Shown here one piece after another: positions 18,665-27,071 of a stretch of 64,000 bases of DNA. Each line of letters begins with the position of its first letter. Within the stretch, counting starts at the first letter, position 1. Below the pieces are notes generated by a model. The model was not told where the DNA came from, ran no database searches, and worked only from the letters and a program-made list of their open reading frames with translations. Source of the stretch: Nocardia transvalensis NBRC 15921 (GTDB lineage: Bacteria; Actinomycetota; Actinomycetes; Mycobacteriales; Mycobacteriaceae); assembly GCF_000308875.1 (NCBI RefSeq), contig NZ_BAGL01000061.1:57295-121294 (forward strand), written 5' to 3'. The position numbers and the translations under genes were made by a program.

Positions 18665-19879
18665 GTGAGTCTGCCACCGGATTTCCTGGCCGGGCTCGCG
18701 GCGCGGTTGTCGACAGTGGACGCCGAACTCGCTCGGCACTATTCGGGGGACCGGCACGGCCAGCCGATTCATACCGCCTACGTGTCCGGCGCCGACGCCT
18801 CCAAGGACATTACGCACGAATGGGGTGTGGCGGCAACGGAACTGGCCGAGCGGCACGCGGGCCTGCTGACCGAACTCGCCGGGGCGGACATCCTCGAGCG
18901 GGTTCGGGAGACGCTGGCGCAGCGGCCTGTTCAGGATCTGCGGCTGGACTTCGAGGACGGGTACGGGACTCGCGGTGACGAGGTCGAGGATCGGGATGCG
19001 CTGCGCGCCGGGCAGATTCTGGCCGCGCTGCCTGCCGAGGTGCGGTCGCGTGGCATTCGTATCAAGGGGCTCACCACCGCCGAGTACGAGCGGGCGATCC
19101 GTACGCTGGAGCGTGTGCTGGAGGGGGCCGGGGGCGTGCCGGACGGATTCGTGTTCACGATCCCGAAAATTCGCGCCGCCGAGCAGGCCGACCTCGCCGT
19201 ACGCCTGTGCGAGGCGCTCGAGTCCGCACACGGATTACCTTCCGGCGCACTGCGTTTCGAATTGCAGATCGAGAGCCCGCAGGCCGTGATCGCCGCCGAC
19301 GGGACCGCCACGGTCGCGCGGGCGATCCAGCTGAGCGCCGGACGGTGCAGCGGATTGCATTACGGCACCTACGATTACAGCGCCGCCTGCGGTATCTCGC
19401 CGCAGTTCCAGTCGCTCGAGCATCCGGTCGCCGACCACGCCAAGGCGGTCATGCAGGCCGCGGCCGCGCAGACCGGGGTGTGGGTGTGCGACGGCTCCAC
19501 CCAGGTGGCGCCGGTCGGCACCGACGAGGAGGTGGCCGCGGCCGTCGCGCGCCACTTCCGGCTGGTGACCCGATCCCTCGAACGCGGCTACTACCAGGGC
19601 TGGGATATGCACCCCGGCCACCTGGTGACCCGCTGGCTGGCCACCTTCGCGTTCTTCCGGGGCGCGCTGGCGGCGGCCGCGCCCCGCATCGACCGCTATC
19701 TGGCGCGCCGGGGCGGCGCGGTGGTCGACGAACCCGCCACCGCGCAGGCCCTGGCCACGGTCGTCCTGCGCGGACTGGACTGCGGGGCCTTCGAACCCGA
19801 CGACGTCACCGTGGTGGCCCCGGCCGCCACCGTCGACGTCCTCACCCTGTTGCGAGAAAGGAAGTTGCCGACTACATGA
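18665..19879 (+). CDS. DUF6986 aldolase-like (HpcH/HpaI/CitE fold) protein of the allantoin operon
   Basis: A 404-residue putative TIM-barrel enzyme related to the HpcH/HpaI-CitE group. Likely active-site elements are the acidic RLDFEDGYGTRGDEVED (about residues 98-115), the Arg in RGIRIKGLT, the Glu in LRFELQIESPQAVI (about 200), and GLHYGTYDYSAACGI with an Asp. CitE-fold enzymes use Arg, Glu and Asp to bind divalent metal and an oxoacid such as glyoxylate. In this operon, glyoxylate is the end product of allantoin breakdown and no ureidoglycolate lyase is seen, so a role in the last step or in glyoxylate use is plausible but unproven. It overlaps allantoicase by 4 bases. Confidence 0.75.
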   Translation: MSLPPDFLAGLAARLSTVDAELARHYSGDRHGQPIHTAYVSGADASKDITHEWGVAATELAERHAGLLTELAGADILERVRETLAQRPVQDLRLDFEDGYGTRGDEVEDRDALRAGQILAALPAEVRSRGIRIKGLTTAEYERAIRTLERVLEGAGGVPDGFVFTIPKIRAAEQADLAVRLCEALESAHGLPSGALRFELQIESPQAVIAADGTATVARAIQLSAGRCSGLHYGTYDYSAACGISPQFQSLEHPVADHAKAVMQAAAAQTGVWVCDGSTQVAPVGTDEEVAAAVARHFRLVTRSLERGYYQGWDMHPGHLVTRWLATFAFFRGALAAAAPRIDRYLARRGGAVVDEPATAQALATVVLRGLDCGAFEPDDVTVVAPAATVDVLTLLRERKLPTT

Positions 19880-20949
19880 GCGACGTGCCAACCGATTTCA
19901 CCCTCCTGCCCGATCTGGCCGTACGGTCACTCGGCGGGGCGGTCGTCTGGGCCAACGACGAATCCTTCGCCGAGAAGGAGAATCTGATCCGGCCCGAGGC
20001 GTCGACCTTCTCCACGGAGTCCTTCGGGCACAAGGGCAAGGTCTACGACGGCTGGGAGACCCGCCGCCGGCGACGCCCCGGCGGGACCGCACCGGCCGCC
20101 GACGACTGCGACGAGGCCGTCGTGCGCCTGGGCGTCCCCGGCGTCGTCCGGGGTGTGATCGTCGATACCGCGTGGTTCAAGGGCAACTACCCGCCGGAGA
20201 TCTCGGTGGAGGCGATCGCGCTCGCCGGCTACCCGCCCGCCGAGGAGGTCGCGGCGGCGAGCGGCTGGGTCACCATCGTCCCGCGGGCGAAGGTCGAGGG
20301 TGACACCGCCAACCCGTTCACCGTCGATTCGGAGCGCCGCTTCACCCATGTGCGGCTGCGCATGTATCCCGACGGCGGGGTGGCCCGGCTGCGCGTGCAC
20401 GGCGAGGCGAAACCCGATCCGCGCTGGCTGGGTTCGGGTTCGTTCGATCTGGCGGCGCTGGAGAACGGCGGCCGGGTGGTCGACTGCTCCAACCGCTTCT
20501 ACTCCTCGCCGCAGAATCTGCTGCTGCCCGACCGCCCGCGCATCATGGGCGAGGGCTGGGAGACCGCCCGGCGGCGCGGCGGCGGCAACGACTGGGTGCG
20601 GGTGCGGCTGACCGGCGAGGGCATTCCGGCCATGGTCGAGATCGACACCTCGTACTTCCTGTTCAACAGCCCGGGCGCCGCCCAGCTGACCGGTATTCGC
20701 GCCGACGGCGCCGAGGTCGAACTGCTGCCGCGCACCGATCTGCTGCCCGATGCCCGCCACCGGTTCCCGATCGAGGTGAGCGAGCCGGTGACCGAGGTGC
20801 GCTTGGACGTCTACCCGGACGGCGGCTTCGCCCGGTTGCGGGTCTTCGGCACTCTCACCGAGGCCGCGCGCGACAAGCTGGCCGCGGAGCCGGCATTCGG
20901 GGCGCTCGCCGACGACGCCCTCGATCAGCTGCGGACCGAGCGGGAGTGA
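19876..20949 (+). CDS. alc: allantoicase
   Basis: A 357-residue enzyme that hydrolyses allantoate to ureidoglycolate and urea. It has two tandem jelly-roll repeats, as the family requires: residues about 10-170 (GGAVVWANDESFAEKENLI, KVYDGWETRRRR, VRLGVPGVVRGVIVDTAWFK) and about 190-340 (SNRFYSSPQNLLLPDRP, GEGWETARRRGGGNDWVRV, VEIDTSYFLFNSPGAAQ). Each ends with a RLDVYPDGGFARLRVFG-type strand. The ATG overlaps the previous stop by ATGA and its own stop overlaps the allantoinase start by GTGA, so the three genes are translationally coupled. Confidence 0.95.
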   Translation: MSDVPTDFTLLPDLAVRSLGGAVVWANDESFAEKENLIRPEASTFSTESFGHKGKVYDGWETRRRRRPGGTAPAADDCDEAVVRLGVPGVVRGVIVDTAWFKGNYPPEISVEAIALAGYPPAEEVAAASGWVTIVPRAKVEGDTANPFTVDSERRFTHVRLRMYPDGGVARLRVHGEAKPDPRWLGSGSFDLAALENGGRVVDCSNRFYSSPQNLLLPDRPRIMGEGWETARRRGGGNDWVRVRLTGEGIPAMVEIDTSYFLFNSPGAAQLTGIRADGAEVELLPRTDLLPDARHRFPIEVSEPVTEVRLDVYPDGGFARLRVFGTLTEAARDKLAAEPAFGALADDALDQLRTERE

Positions 20950-21857
20950 CGGTGGCCGACTATCCGCGCGACCTGGTCGGTTACGGGCCCACGCCGCCGC
21001 ATCCGCGGTGGCCGGGGGACGCCAATGTGGCCGTGCAGTTCGTCCTCAACTACGAGGAGGGCGGCGAGAACTGCGTCCTCGACGGCGATGCGGGCTCGGA
21101 GACATTCCTGTCCGATATCGTTCCGGCACAGTCTTTTTCGAACCGGCACATGAGTATGGAGTCGCTGTACGAGTACGGGGCACGGGCCGGGTTGTGGCGG
21201 GTGCTGCGCGCGTTCGAGAGCCGCGACATCCCGCTGACCGTCTTCGCCGTGGCCCGTGCGCTGGAACGCAATCCGGAGGCGGTGGCGGCGTTCAAGCGGC
21301 TCGGCTACGAGATCGCCGGGCACGGGCTGCGCTGGATCTCCTATCAGGAGGTCGATCCGGAGACCGAGCGGCAGCACCTGGCCGAGGCGGTGCGGATCAT
21401 CACCGATCTGTTCGGCGAACCGCCCCGCGGCTGGTACACCGGCCGCGACTCGCCGCACACCCGGGATCTGGTGGTCGAGCACGGCGGCTTCACCTACGAC
21501 GCCGACTCCTACGCCGACGACCTGCCGTACTGGGTCGAGGTGCGCGGCCGCGACCACCTGGTGGTGCCGTACACGTTGGAGGCCAACGACATGCGGTTCT
21601 CCTCCCCCGCCGGATTCGCCAACGGCGAGGAGTTCTTCACCTACCTCCGCGACGCCTTCGACGTCCTCTACGCCGAGGGCGCCGCCGGATCCCCGAAGAT
21701 GCTGTCGATAGGCCTGCACTGCCGCCTGGCCGGCCGCCCGGGCCGCGCCGCCGCCCTCGGCCGCTTCCTCGACTACGTCCAGTCCCACGACAAGGTATGG
21801 CTGGCCCGCCGCATAGACATCGCCGAGCACTGGGCAAGGGTGCACCCGCCGCGCTGA
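20946..21857 (+). CDS. puuE: PuuE-type allantoinase (polysaccharide deacetylase fold)
   Basis: A 303-residue metal-independent allantoinase of the PuuE family, opening allantoin to allantoate. Visible: VQFVLNYEEGGENCVLDGDA, SMESLYEYGARAGLWRVLRA, the AGHGLRWISYQEVD region, GWYTGRDSPHTRDLVVEHGG and LPYWVEVRGRDHLVVPYTLE, all typical of the family rather than of classical DAL1 allantoinases. The start is the GTG at 20946, overlapping the allantoicase stop. It ends the operon, five bases from the convergent photolyase gene. Confidence 0.92.
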   Translation: MTVADYPRDLVGYGPTPPHPRWPGDANVAVQFVLNYEEGGENCVLDGDAGSETFLSDIVPAQSFSNRHMSMESLYEYGARAGLWRVLRAFESRDIPLTVFAVARALERNPEAVAAFKRLGYEIAGHGLRWISYQEVDPETERQHLAEAVRIITDLFGEPPRGWYTGRDSPHTRDLVVEHGGFTYDADSYADDLPYWVEVRGRDHLVVPYTLEANDMRFSSPAGFANGEEFFTYLRDAFDVLYAEGAAGSPKMLSIGLHCRLAGRPGRAAALGRFLDYVQSHDKVWLARRIDIAEHWARVHPPR

Positions 21858-21862
21858 CTCCT

Positions 21863-23182
21863 TCACATCCCTTTGCACTCCACAATGGGCGCGGGATACA
21901 CATCCTGCGACACCCCGAATCGCCACGGCCGGTGGACATCCACTCCTTCGAGGTGCGCGAGTTCGGGGACCCAGCGGCGGGCGTACTCGCCGTCGGGGTC
22001 GTGGCGCTCGGCCTGGCGGAGGGGGTTGAGGACGCGGTTGGGGCGGGTGTCGTTGCCGGTGCCGGCCATCCACTGCCAGTTCATCTGGTTGTTGGCGATA
22101 TCGCCGTCGACCAGCCAGCGCAGGAAGTGCCGGGCACCGATCCGCCAGTCCACCTGGAGCGTCTTGGTCAGGAAGCTGGCGGCGATCAGCCGGGCGCGGC
22201 CGGGCATCCAGCCCTCGGCGCGGAGCTGCCGCATGCCGGCGTCCACGACGGGGTAGCCGGTGCGCCCGGCGCGCCACGCCTCGACCGATTCCGGATCGTC
22301 GCGCCAGCTGATCCGCGCGGGCCGGTAGTCCCGCCACCCCGCCTGCGGCCGCGCCGCGAGCACCTGGTGGTGGAACTCCCGCCAGGCCAGCTGGCGCACG
22401 AACGCCTCGCCGCCGGGGGTCGTCACGTCGGTCTTCGCGACGATCTCCGTCGTCGACAGGCAGCCGAAGTGCAGGTATGCCGACAGGTGCGAGGTGGCGT
22501 CGGCATCCAGCGCGTCGGAGTCGGTCGCGTAGCCGGCGATCCGGCCGGACAGCCAGCGCCGCACCTCTTTTCGCGCACTGGTCTCGCCGCCGACGGCCAA
22601 CTGCGGCGAGCACGCGTCGGCCTGGTCGGCGAAGCCGGGCAGCGGATCACTCTGCACCCGAGGCACTTCGAGGCCGGTGGGCTTGGGCAGCGGCCGCCGC
22701 AGCGGGACCTCGAGCCAGCGCCGGTAGTAGGGCGTGAAGACGGCGAAGTGATCCCGTCCCGTCGCCGGCGCCAGCTCGGACGGGTCGACAGCCGTGATCG
22801 TCCCGGGGTGGGCGTGCAGCCGGATGTCGCGGCGGGCCAGCCGCTCGCGCAGTGCCTCCTCCCGCTTGCGGCTGTACCAGCTCACATCGGCGGCGATGTG
22901 CACGCTCTCGGCGTCCACCTCGGTGGCCACCGCGTCGACCGCGTCCACGACGTCGCCGTGCCGGACCACCAGATGTCCGTTCGCCGAACGCAATTCGCCG
23001 TCGAGTTCGGCGAGCGCGGCGGCGAGAAAGCGCGCCCGGTTGGCCGACCCCCGCTCGCCGACGATGGCGTCGTCGACGACGAACAGCGGGACCACCGCGT
23101 CGCCCTCACGATGCGCGGCGGTCAGCACCGGATTGTCGTGCACCCGCAGGTCCCGGGTGAACAGGGCGATGGTCACCGTCAT
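21863..23182 (-). CDS. phr: deoxyribodipyrimidine photolyase
   Basis: A 439-residue CPD photolyase that uses light and FADH- to split pyrimidine dimers. The N-terminal antenna domain starts TIALFTRDLRVHDNPVLTAA; the FAD domain contains LSAYLHFGCLSTTEIVAKT, QLAWREFHHQVLAARPQ, and WRAGRTGYPVVDAGMRQL, WMPGRARLIAASFLTKTLQV, DWRIGARHFLRWLVDGDIAN, NNQMNWQWMAGTGNDTRPN. The ATG at 23182 overlaps the stop of a small upstream ORF. A MerR-type regulator gene is divergent upstream, which suggests light-dependent control. Confidence 0.95.
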   Translation of the reverse strand: MTVTIALFTRDLRVHDNPVLTAAHREGDAVVPLFVVDDAIVGERGSANRARFLAAALAELDGELRSANGHLVVRHGDVVDAVDAVATEVDAESVHIAADVSWYSRKREEALRERLARRDIRLHAHPGTITAVDPSELAPATGRDHFAVFTPYYRRWLEVPLRRPLPKPTGLEVPRVQSDPLPGFADQADACSPQLAVGGETSARKEVRRWLSGRIAGYATDSDALDADATSHLSAYLHFGCLSTTEIVAKTDVTTPGGEAFVRQLAWREFHHQVLAARPQAGWRDYRPARISWRDDPESVEAWRAGRTGYPVVDAGMRQLRAEGWMPGRARLIAASFLTKTLQVDWRIGARHFLRWLVDGDIANNQMNWQWMAGTGNDTRPNRVLNPLRQAERHDPDGEYARRWVPELAHLEGVDVHRPWRFGVSQDVYPAPIVECKGM

Positions 23183-23394
23183 CGGGCGACCCCACGGCTC
23201 GGCCCGGTCGCCACGAGGGTCGTGCCGGCACGGCGTCGGGCGGCTCTTCCCCGCCGGTACCGGCACGACCCTCGCGGCGGCCGGATCCCCGCACACGCCT
23301 CCTCGCGCGGGCCCAGCTCGTGGCCGGAGTGCGCCACCATCCGGCGCGCGGTGAAGATCCAGCGGAATCGGTCGTGCGGATCGGGCACGTGCAC
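23179..23394 (-). CDS. small ORF upstream of photolyase, translationally coupled
   Basis: A 71-residue ORF of unknown function. It begins with GTG preceded by AGGAGAA at ideal spacing and its TGA overlaps the photolyase ATG (ATGA), both good signs of real translation. The N-terminal half (HVPDPHDRFRWIFTARRMVA, then HSGHELGPREE) looks protein-like; the C-terminal half is Arg-rich low complexity encoded across a 15-base inverted repeat (23214-23274), which may have been inserted into the gene and altered its end. No family recognised. Confidence 0.6.
   Translation of the reverse strand: MHVPDPHDRFRWIFTARRMVAHSGHELGPREEACAGIRPPRGSCRYRRGRAARRRAGTTLVATGPSRGVAR
23214..23274. repeat. inverted repeat CGAGGGTCGTGCCGG / CCGGCACGACCCTCG
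   Basis: Perfect 15-base arms with 31 bases between, located inside the small ORF ahead of photolyase. The arms share the GTGCCGG motif with the dispersed element but not its AAAAGC core. Could form a hairpin in the phr leader. Confidence 0.6.
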
Positions 23395-23433
23395 TGATTC
23401 TCCTCGGGTCGGCTGCGGCCCATCGTACTCACA

Positions 23434-23454
23434 AACGATGCATCAACGATGCAT
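23434..23454. promoter_or_regulatory. direct repeats AACGATGCAT, probable regulator site between phr and merR
   Basis: Two identical 10-base copies (23434-23443 and 23445-23454) with an 11-base period, one helical turn. They lie about 40 bases upstream of the small ORF/photolyase operon and about 150 bases upstream of the regulator gene. Light-responsive MerR/B12 regulators (LitR, CarH) bind direct repeats in such divergent promoters, so this is the expected type of operator. Confidence 0.55.
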
Positions 23455-23605
23455 ATTCGCCGGTATTCCTCGGTGTCACCGCCATGACCAGGCCGGAGCA
23501 TCCCGGGTGATGTCGCACTGACCCCACCGTCCGTCGCCGGCCCCGCGACGCGCGCGCGGCCGACCACTCCGACAGGGCCGCCGGGCGGGCAGGCAGAATG
23601 AGGCA

Positions 23606-24448
23606 ATGCCCGCCCGTTCCGCCCCCGAATCGGATGTGGGCTACACGGTGCGCGCGGTCGCCGATCGGCTCGGCATTCCGACCGCGACGCTGCGGAGCTG
23701 GAACCACCGCTACGACATCGGCCCGCCGCGGCACCGCCCGGGCGCGCACCGGCTCTACACCGAGGCCGATATCGCTCAGGTGGCGCGCATGCTCGATCTC
23801 ATTCGCGCCGGAGCCAGTCCGGCCGGGGCCGCCGCCGCGGTGCGCGCGCCCGCGGTGGATCACGGCGACCGGGGGCCGCTGCTGACCGCGGCCTTCACCT
23901 CCGACGCGGCCATGGTGTCGGAACTGCTGACCGCGCACTTCCGCGCGCACGGTGTCGCCGACACGTGGAATACGTTGTGCCGCCCCGCATTCGCCGATAT
24001 CGTCGCGCAACAGCTGGAGGGGGTGGGCTGCATCGATGTGGAGCATCTGCTGTCGTGGTGCATCACCTCGGTACTGCAGCGCGTCGCGCCCCCGCCGATG
24101 GTGACCGGGGCGCCCGGCGTGGTCCTCGCGTGCACGAGCGGCGAGACCCATTCGCTGCCGCTGGAGGTGCTCCGCGCGGCGCTCGCCGAGCGCGGGGTGG
24201 GCTCGCTCATGCTCGGCCCGGACGTCCCGACCGGCGCGCTGACCGACGCGCTGGCACGCCGCGCCGAGCCCACCTCCGTCGTGCTGTGGTCGCAACAGGA
24301 ATCCACCGCGCTGGCATCCGCGGTGCGCGCCTGCGTCACCGCGCGAGCGCGGGTTCTGGTGGGCGGGCCCGGCTGGGATGCCGTCCTACTACCCGAGGCC
24401 GTGATCCAGGTCGGCAGCCTCCGCGCCGCCGTCGACCTACTCGGCTGA
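23606..24448 (+). CDS. MerR-family regulator with B12-binding-like domain (LitR/CarH type)
   Basis: A 280-residue regulator. The MerR helix-turn-helix is at about residues 10-80 (GYTVRAVADRLGIPTATLRS, then PGAHRLYTEADIAQVARML). A helical domain (about 90-170) and a Rossmann-like domain (about 180-280: VVLACTSGETHSLPLEVLRA, VLVGGPGWDAVLLPEAVIQV) follow, the layout of cobalamin-binding regulators. The canonical cobalamin motif DxHxxG is not evident; the corresponding loop reads TSGETHSLP, so B12 binding is uncertain. It is divergent from phr and probably represses it in the dark (inference). Confidence 0.75.
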   Translation: MPARSAPESDVGYTVRAVADRLGIPTATLRSWNHRYDIGPPRHRPGAHRLYTEADIAQVARMLDLIRAGASPAGAAAAVRAPAVDHGDRGPLLTAAFTSDAAMVSELLTAHFRAHGVADTWNTLCRPAFADIVAQQLEGVGCIDVEHLLSWCITSVLQRVAPPPMVTGAPGVVLACTSGETHSLPLEVLRAALAERGVGSLMLGPDVPTGALTDALARRAEPTSVVLWSQQESTALASAVRACVTARARVLVGGPGWDAVLLPEAVIQVGSLRAAVDLLG

Positions 24449-24505
24449 ATACGACATACCGGACCATCCGGCACGGAACACAGGCGCAACGATTACGCAG
24501 CGAAC

Positions 24506-24991
24506 CTAGCCCTGACGTTCCTGCCGCTCGAGCGCCACGGCCCGCCGCATGGATTCACGGGCACGGGACCGGTCACCCGCATAGTCGTAGGCGCGGGCCG
24601 CGCGGTAGTTGGTGCGCCAGTTCTCCGGATCCGCCTCCCACTCCTTCCGCACCTGCTCGAACAGTGCGTCGGCGGCGGACTTCTCGATCCGGCCGGAGGC
24701 ACGCCGCGGCAGCTCGGAGACGTCCAGCTCGCTGCCCTCGTCGTGGGCGAGGCGGGCCAGTCGCTGATGGGCCAGCGCGGCGCGCAGGCTGGTGCCGACG
24801 ACCCAGGCCCCGAGGACGGGCAGGATCAGCACGCCGATACCGATGGCCATACCCGCGGCCGAACCGGTGGCGATCAGGTCCACCGCGATCCGCCCCAGCA
24901 GGACGAAGTAGAAGGCCAGCGCCAGCACCAGGAACGCGATGAAGGCCACCTTCACCCAGACCTGCCGCCGGGTGTCGTCGGCGCCGCTCAC
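24506..24991 (-). CDS. small membrane protein with C-terminal TPR-like helices (Rv2772c-type)
   Basis: A 161-residue protein with two membrane helices (VKVAFIAFLVLALAFYFVLL and GMAIGIGVLILPVLGAWVVG) followed by a soluble helical tail containing a TPR-like pair (WRTNYRAARAYDYAGDRSRA). Function unknown; in M. tuberculosis a transmembrane gene (Rv2772c) holds the same place beside dapB. The GTG at 24991 overlaps the dapB stop by 4 bases. The longer frame up to 25540 is antisense-like extension through dapB and is not used. Confidence 0.75.
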   Translation of the reverse strand: MSGADDTRRQVWVKVAFIAFLVLALAFYFVLLGRIAVDLIATGSAAGMAIGIGVLILPVLGAWVVGTSLRAALAHQRLARLAHDEGSELDVSELPRRASGRIEKSAADALFEQVRKEWEADPENWRTNYRAARAYDYAGDRSRARESMRRAVALERQERQG

Positions 24992-25743
24992 AGGTCCAGG
25001 AGCGGATCGAGGCCGACGGTCAGGCCGGGCCGGTCGCCGATCTGCCGCACGCCCAGCAGCACGCCGGGGGCGAACGAGGTGCGATCGAGCGAGTCGTGGC
25101 GGATGGTCAGGGTCTCGCCCTGAGTGCCGAACAGCACCTCCTGGTGCGCGACGAGCCCGGCGAGCCGCACCGAGTGCACCCGCACGCCGTCCACGCTCGC
25201 GCCGCGCGCGCCGTCGAGTTCGGTGGTGGTGGCATCGGGACTCGGGCCGACGCCCGCCTGCTCGCGTGCCTCGGCGATGATGCCCGCGGTGCGGTACGCG
25301 GTGCCCGAGGGCGCGTCGGCCTTGTTCGGGTGGTGCAGTTCGATGACCTCGACCGAGTCGAACCAGCGGGCGGCCTGTTCGGCGAACTTCATCGACAGCA
25401 CCGCGCCGATCGCGAAGTTCGGCGCGATCAGCACGCCGACCTCGGGCTTGCCGGACAGCCAGCCGCGTACCTCGTCCAGCCGTTCCGCGTCGAATCCGGT
25501 GGTGCCGACCACGGCGTGAATTCCGTGCTCCACCAGCCATTTCAGATTCGGCATGACCACGCCGGGGTGGGTGAAGTCGACCACGACCTGCGCGCCGCCG
25601 TCGGTGAACGCGTCCAGCGCGTCGTCCTTGTCGACCTGCGCGACCAGTTCCAGATCGCCGACCGCCTCGACCGCCGCGCAGATCGCCTGCCCGACCTTGC
25701 CGCGCGCGCCGAGCACACCCACCCGGATCGGGTTCGCCGTCAC
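24988..25743 (-). CDS. dapB: 4-hydroxy-tetrahydrodipicolinate reductase
   Basis: A 251-residue NAD(P)H reductase, the step after DapA in lysine/diaminopimelate synthesis. The nucleotide loop is IRVGVLGARGKVGQAICAAV, followed by LVAQVDKDDALDAF, VVDFTHPGVVMPN, AVVGTTGFDAERL, and the substrate motif VIELHHPNKADAPSGTA with the catalytic His-His-x-x-K. The GTG at 25743 is preceded by GAGGAG; the frame up to 25812 lacks a site. It heads a two-gene operon with the small membrane gene. Confidence 0.95.
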   Translation of the reverse strand: MTANPIRVGVLGARGKVGQAICAAVEAVGDLELVAQVDKDDALDAFTDGGAQVVVDFTHPGVVMPNLKWLVEHGIHAVVGTTGFDAERLDEVRGWLSGKPEVGVLIAPNFAIGAVLSMKFAEQAARWFDSVEVIELHHPNKADAPSGTAYRTAGIIAEAREQAGVGPSPDATTTELDGARGASVDGVRVHSVRLAGLVAHQEVLFGTQGETLTIRHDSLDRTSFAPGVLLGVRQIGDRPGLTVGLDPLLDL

Positions 25744-25833
25744 CCTGAACTCCTCACATGCCGTCCGATCGTCCCCGCCGAGCCTACTGTTCCCGCGATC
25801 GGCGGCGGTCACCCCGGTCGGCTCGCGCGGACC

Positions 25834-26949
25834 TCAGTCGAAAGTGATGACCTGCCGCAAGCCGTGCCCGGCGGCCAGCTCGTCCATCGCGCCGTTGATG
25901 TCCTCGAGGCGGATGCGCGACGACACCAACCGCTCGACGGGTAGCCGGCCCGCGCGCCACATCGTGATGTACTTCGGAATGTCACGAGCGGGCACGGCCG
26001 AGCCGAGGTAGCTGCCGACGATCGACCGGCCCTGCGCGACCAGGCCGAGCGGCGAGATACTCGCCCGCGCGTCGGGATGGGGCAGGCCGACGGTCACCGT
26101 GGTGCCGCCGGGAGCGGTGGCGGCGACGGCGGTCTCGAACGCCCGCACATTGCCCGCGGCCTCGACCACGACGTCGGCCACGATGCCCCGCTCCGCCAGC
26201 TCCGCGGGTGTGTGAACCTGGGTGGCGCCGAGTTCCGTTGCCAGGGAGAGCTTTTCGGGCAGGGTGTCGACGGCGATGACCTCGTTCCCGAATTGCTCGC
26301 GCAGCGACGCCGCCACCAGGACCGCCGCCATACCGACACCGCCGAGGCCGACGACCATGATCCGGTCGTCCGGACCGGGCCGGGCGGAGTTCAGCAGCGC
26401 GCCGCCGCCGGTCAGCACCGCGCAGCCCAGGACGGCCGCGACGTCCGGCGGCACATCGTCGTCCACGGGCACCACCGAGCGCCGGTCGACCACCGCGTGC
26501 GTGGCGAAACCGGAGACGCCGAGGTGATGGTGCACGGCCGCCCCGCCGCGCAGCAGCCGGCGACCGCCGCCGAGCAGCTCACCGGTGTTGTTGGCCGCGC
26601 TGCCGGGGACGCACGGGGTGCGGCCGTCGGTGGCGCAGCCCTCGCACTCGCCGCAGCGGGGCAGGAACGTCATGACCACGCGCTGACCCACGGCGATATC
26701 GCCCACTCCGGAGCCGATCCGCTCGACCCGCCCGGCGGCCTCGTGCCCGAGCAGCATCGGCACCGGCCGCACCCGATTGCCGTCCACGACCGAGAGATCC
26801 GAGTGGCACAGCCCCGCGGCCTCGATCCGGACCAGCAGTTCGCCCGGTCCCGGCTCCCCCAGCTCCAGCTCGTCGACGACGAGCGGCCTCGACTCGGCGT
26901 ACGGCGTCGGATCGCCGATTCGTTCCAGCACAGCACCGCGGATCCTCAT
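25834..26949 (-). CDS. zinc-dependent alcohol dehydrogenase
   Basis: A 371-residue medium-chain dehydrogenase. Catalytic zinc ligands: Cys in AAGLCHSDLSVVDG and His in LLGHEAAGRVE; structural zinc cysteines in PRCGECEGCATDGRTPC; NAD loop MVVGLGGVGMAAVLVA. It resembles class III/AdhD-type enzymes of mycobacteria that oxidise alcohols or aldehyde adducts; the substrate is not known. The gene stands alone downstream of dapB on the same strand, 90 bases upstream of it. Confidence 0.85.
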   Translation of the reverse strand: MRIRGAVLERIGDPTPYAESRPLVVDELELGEPGPGELLVRIEAAGLCHSDLSVVDGNRVRPVPMLLGHEAAGRVERIGSGVGDIAVGQRVVMTFLPRCGECEGCATDGRTPCVPGSAANNTGELLGGGRRLLRGGAAVHHHLGVSGFATHAVVDRRSVVPVDDDVPPDVAAVLGCAVLTGGGALLNSARPGPDDRIMVVGLGGVGMAAVLVAASLREQFGNEVIAVDTLPEKLSLATELGATQVHTPAELAERGIVADVVVEAAGNVRAFETAVAATAPGGTTVTVGLPHPDARASISPLGLVAQGRSIVGSYLGSAVPARDIPKYITMWRAGRLPVERLVSSRIRLEDINGAMDELAAGHGLRQVITFD

Positions 26950-27071
26950 TCACCCGACGCTACCGCCTGCGGGTGGACGGTGGACAGCGCCCGTCGCGCG
27001 CGGCCCCCGCCGGGAGGCATAATCGCCGCAGGCGGCGAGAATCAGCCGAGAACCAGCAACGAGGCGAGGCC

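Noticed and set aside
24992..25540. N-terminal extension of the small membrane protein through dapB
   Set aside because: It is an out-of-frame reading of dapB; the GTGA overlap marks the true start.
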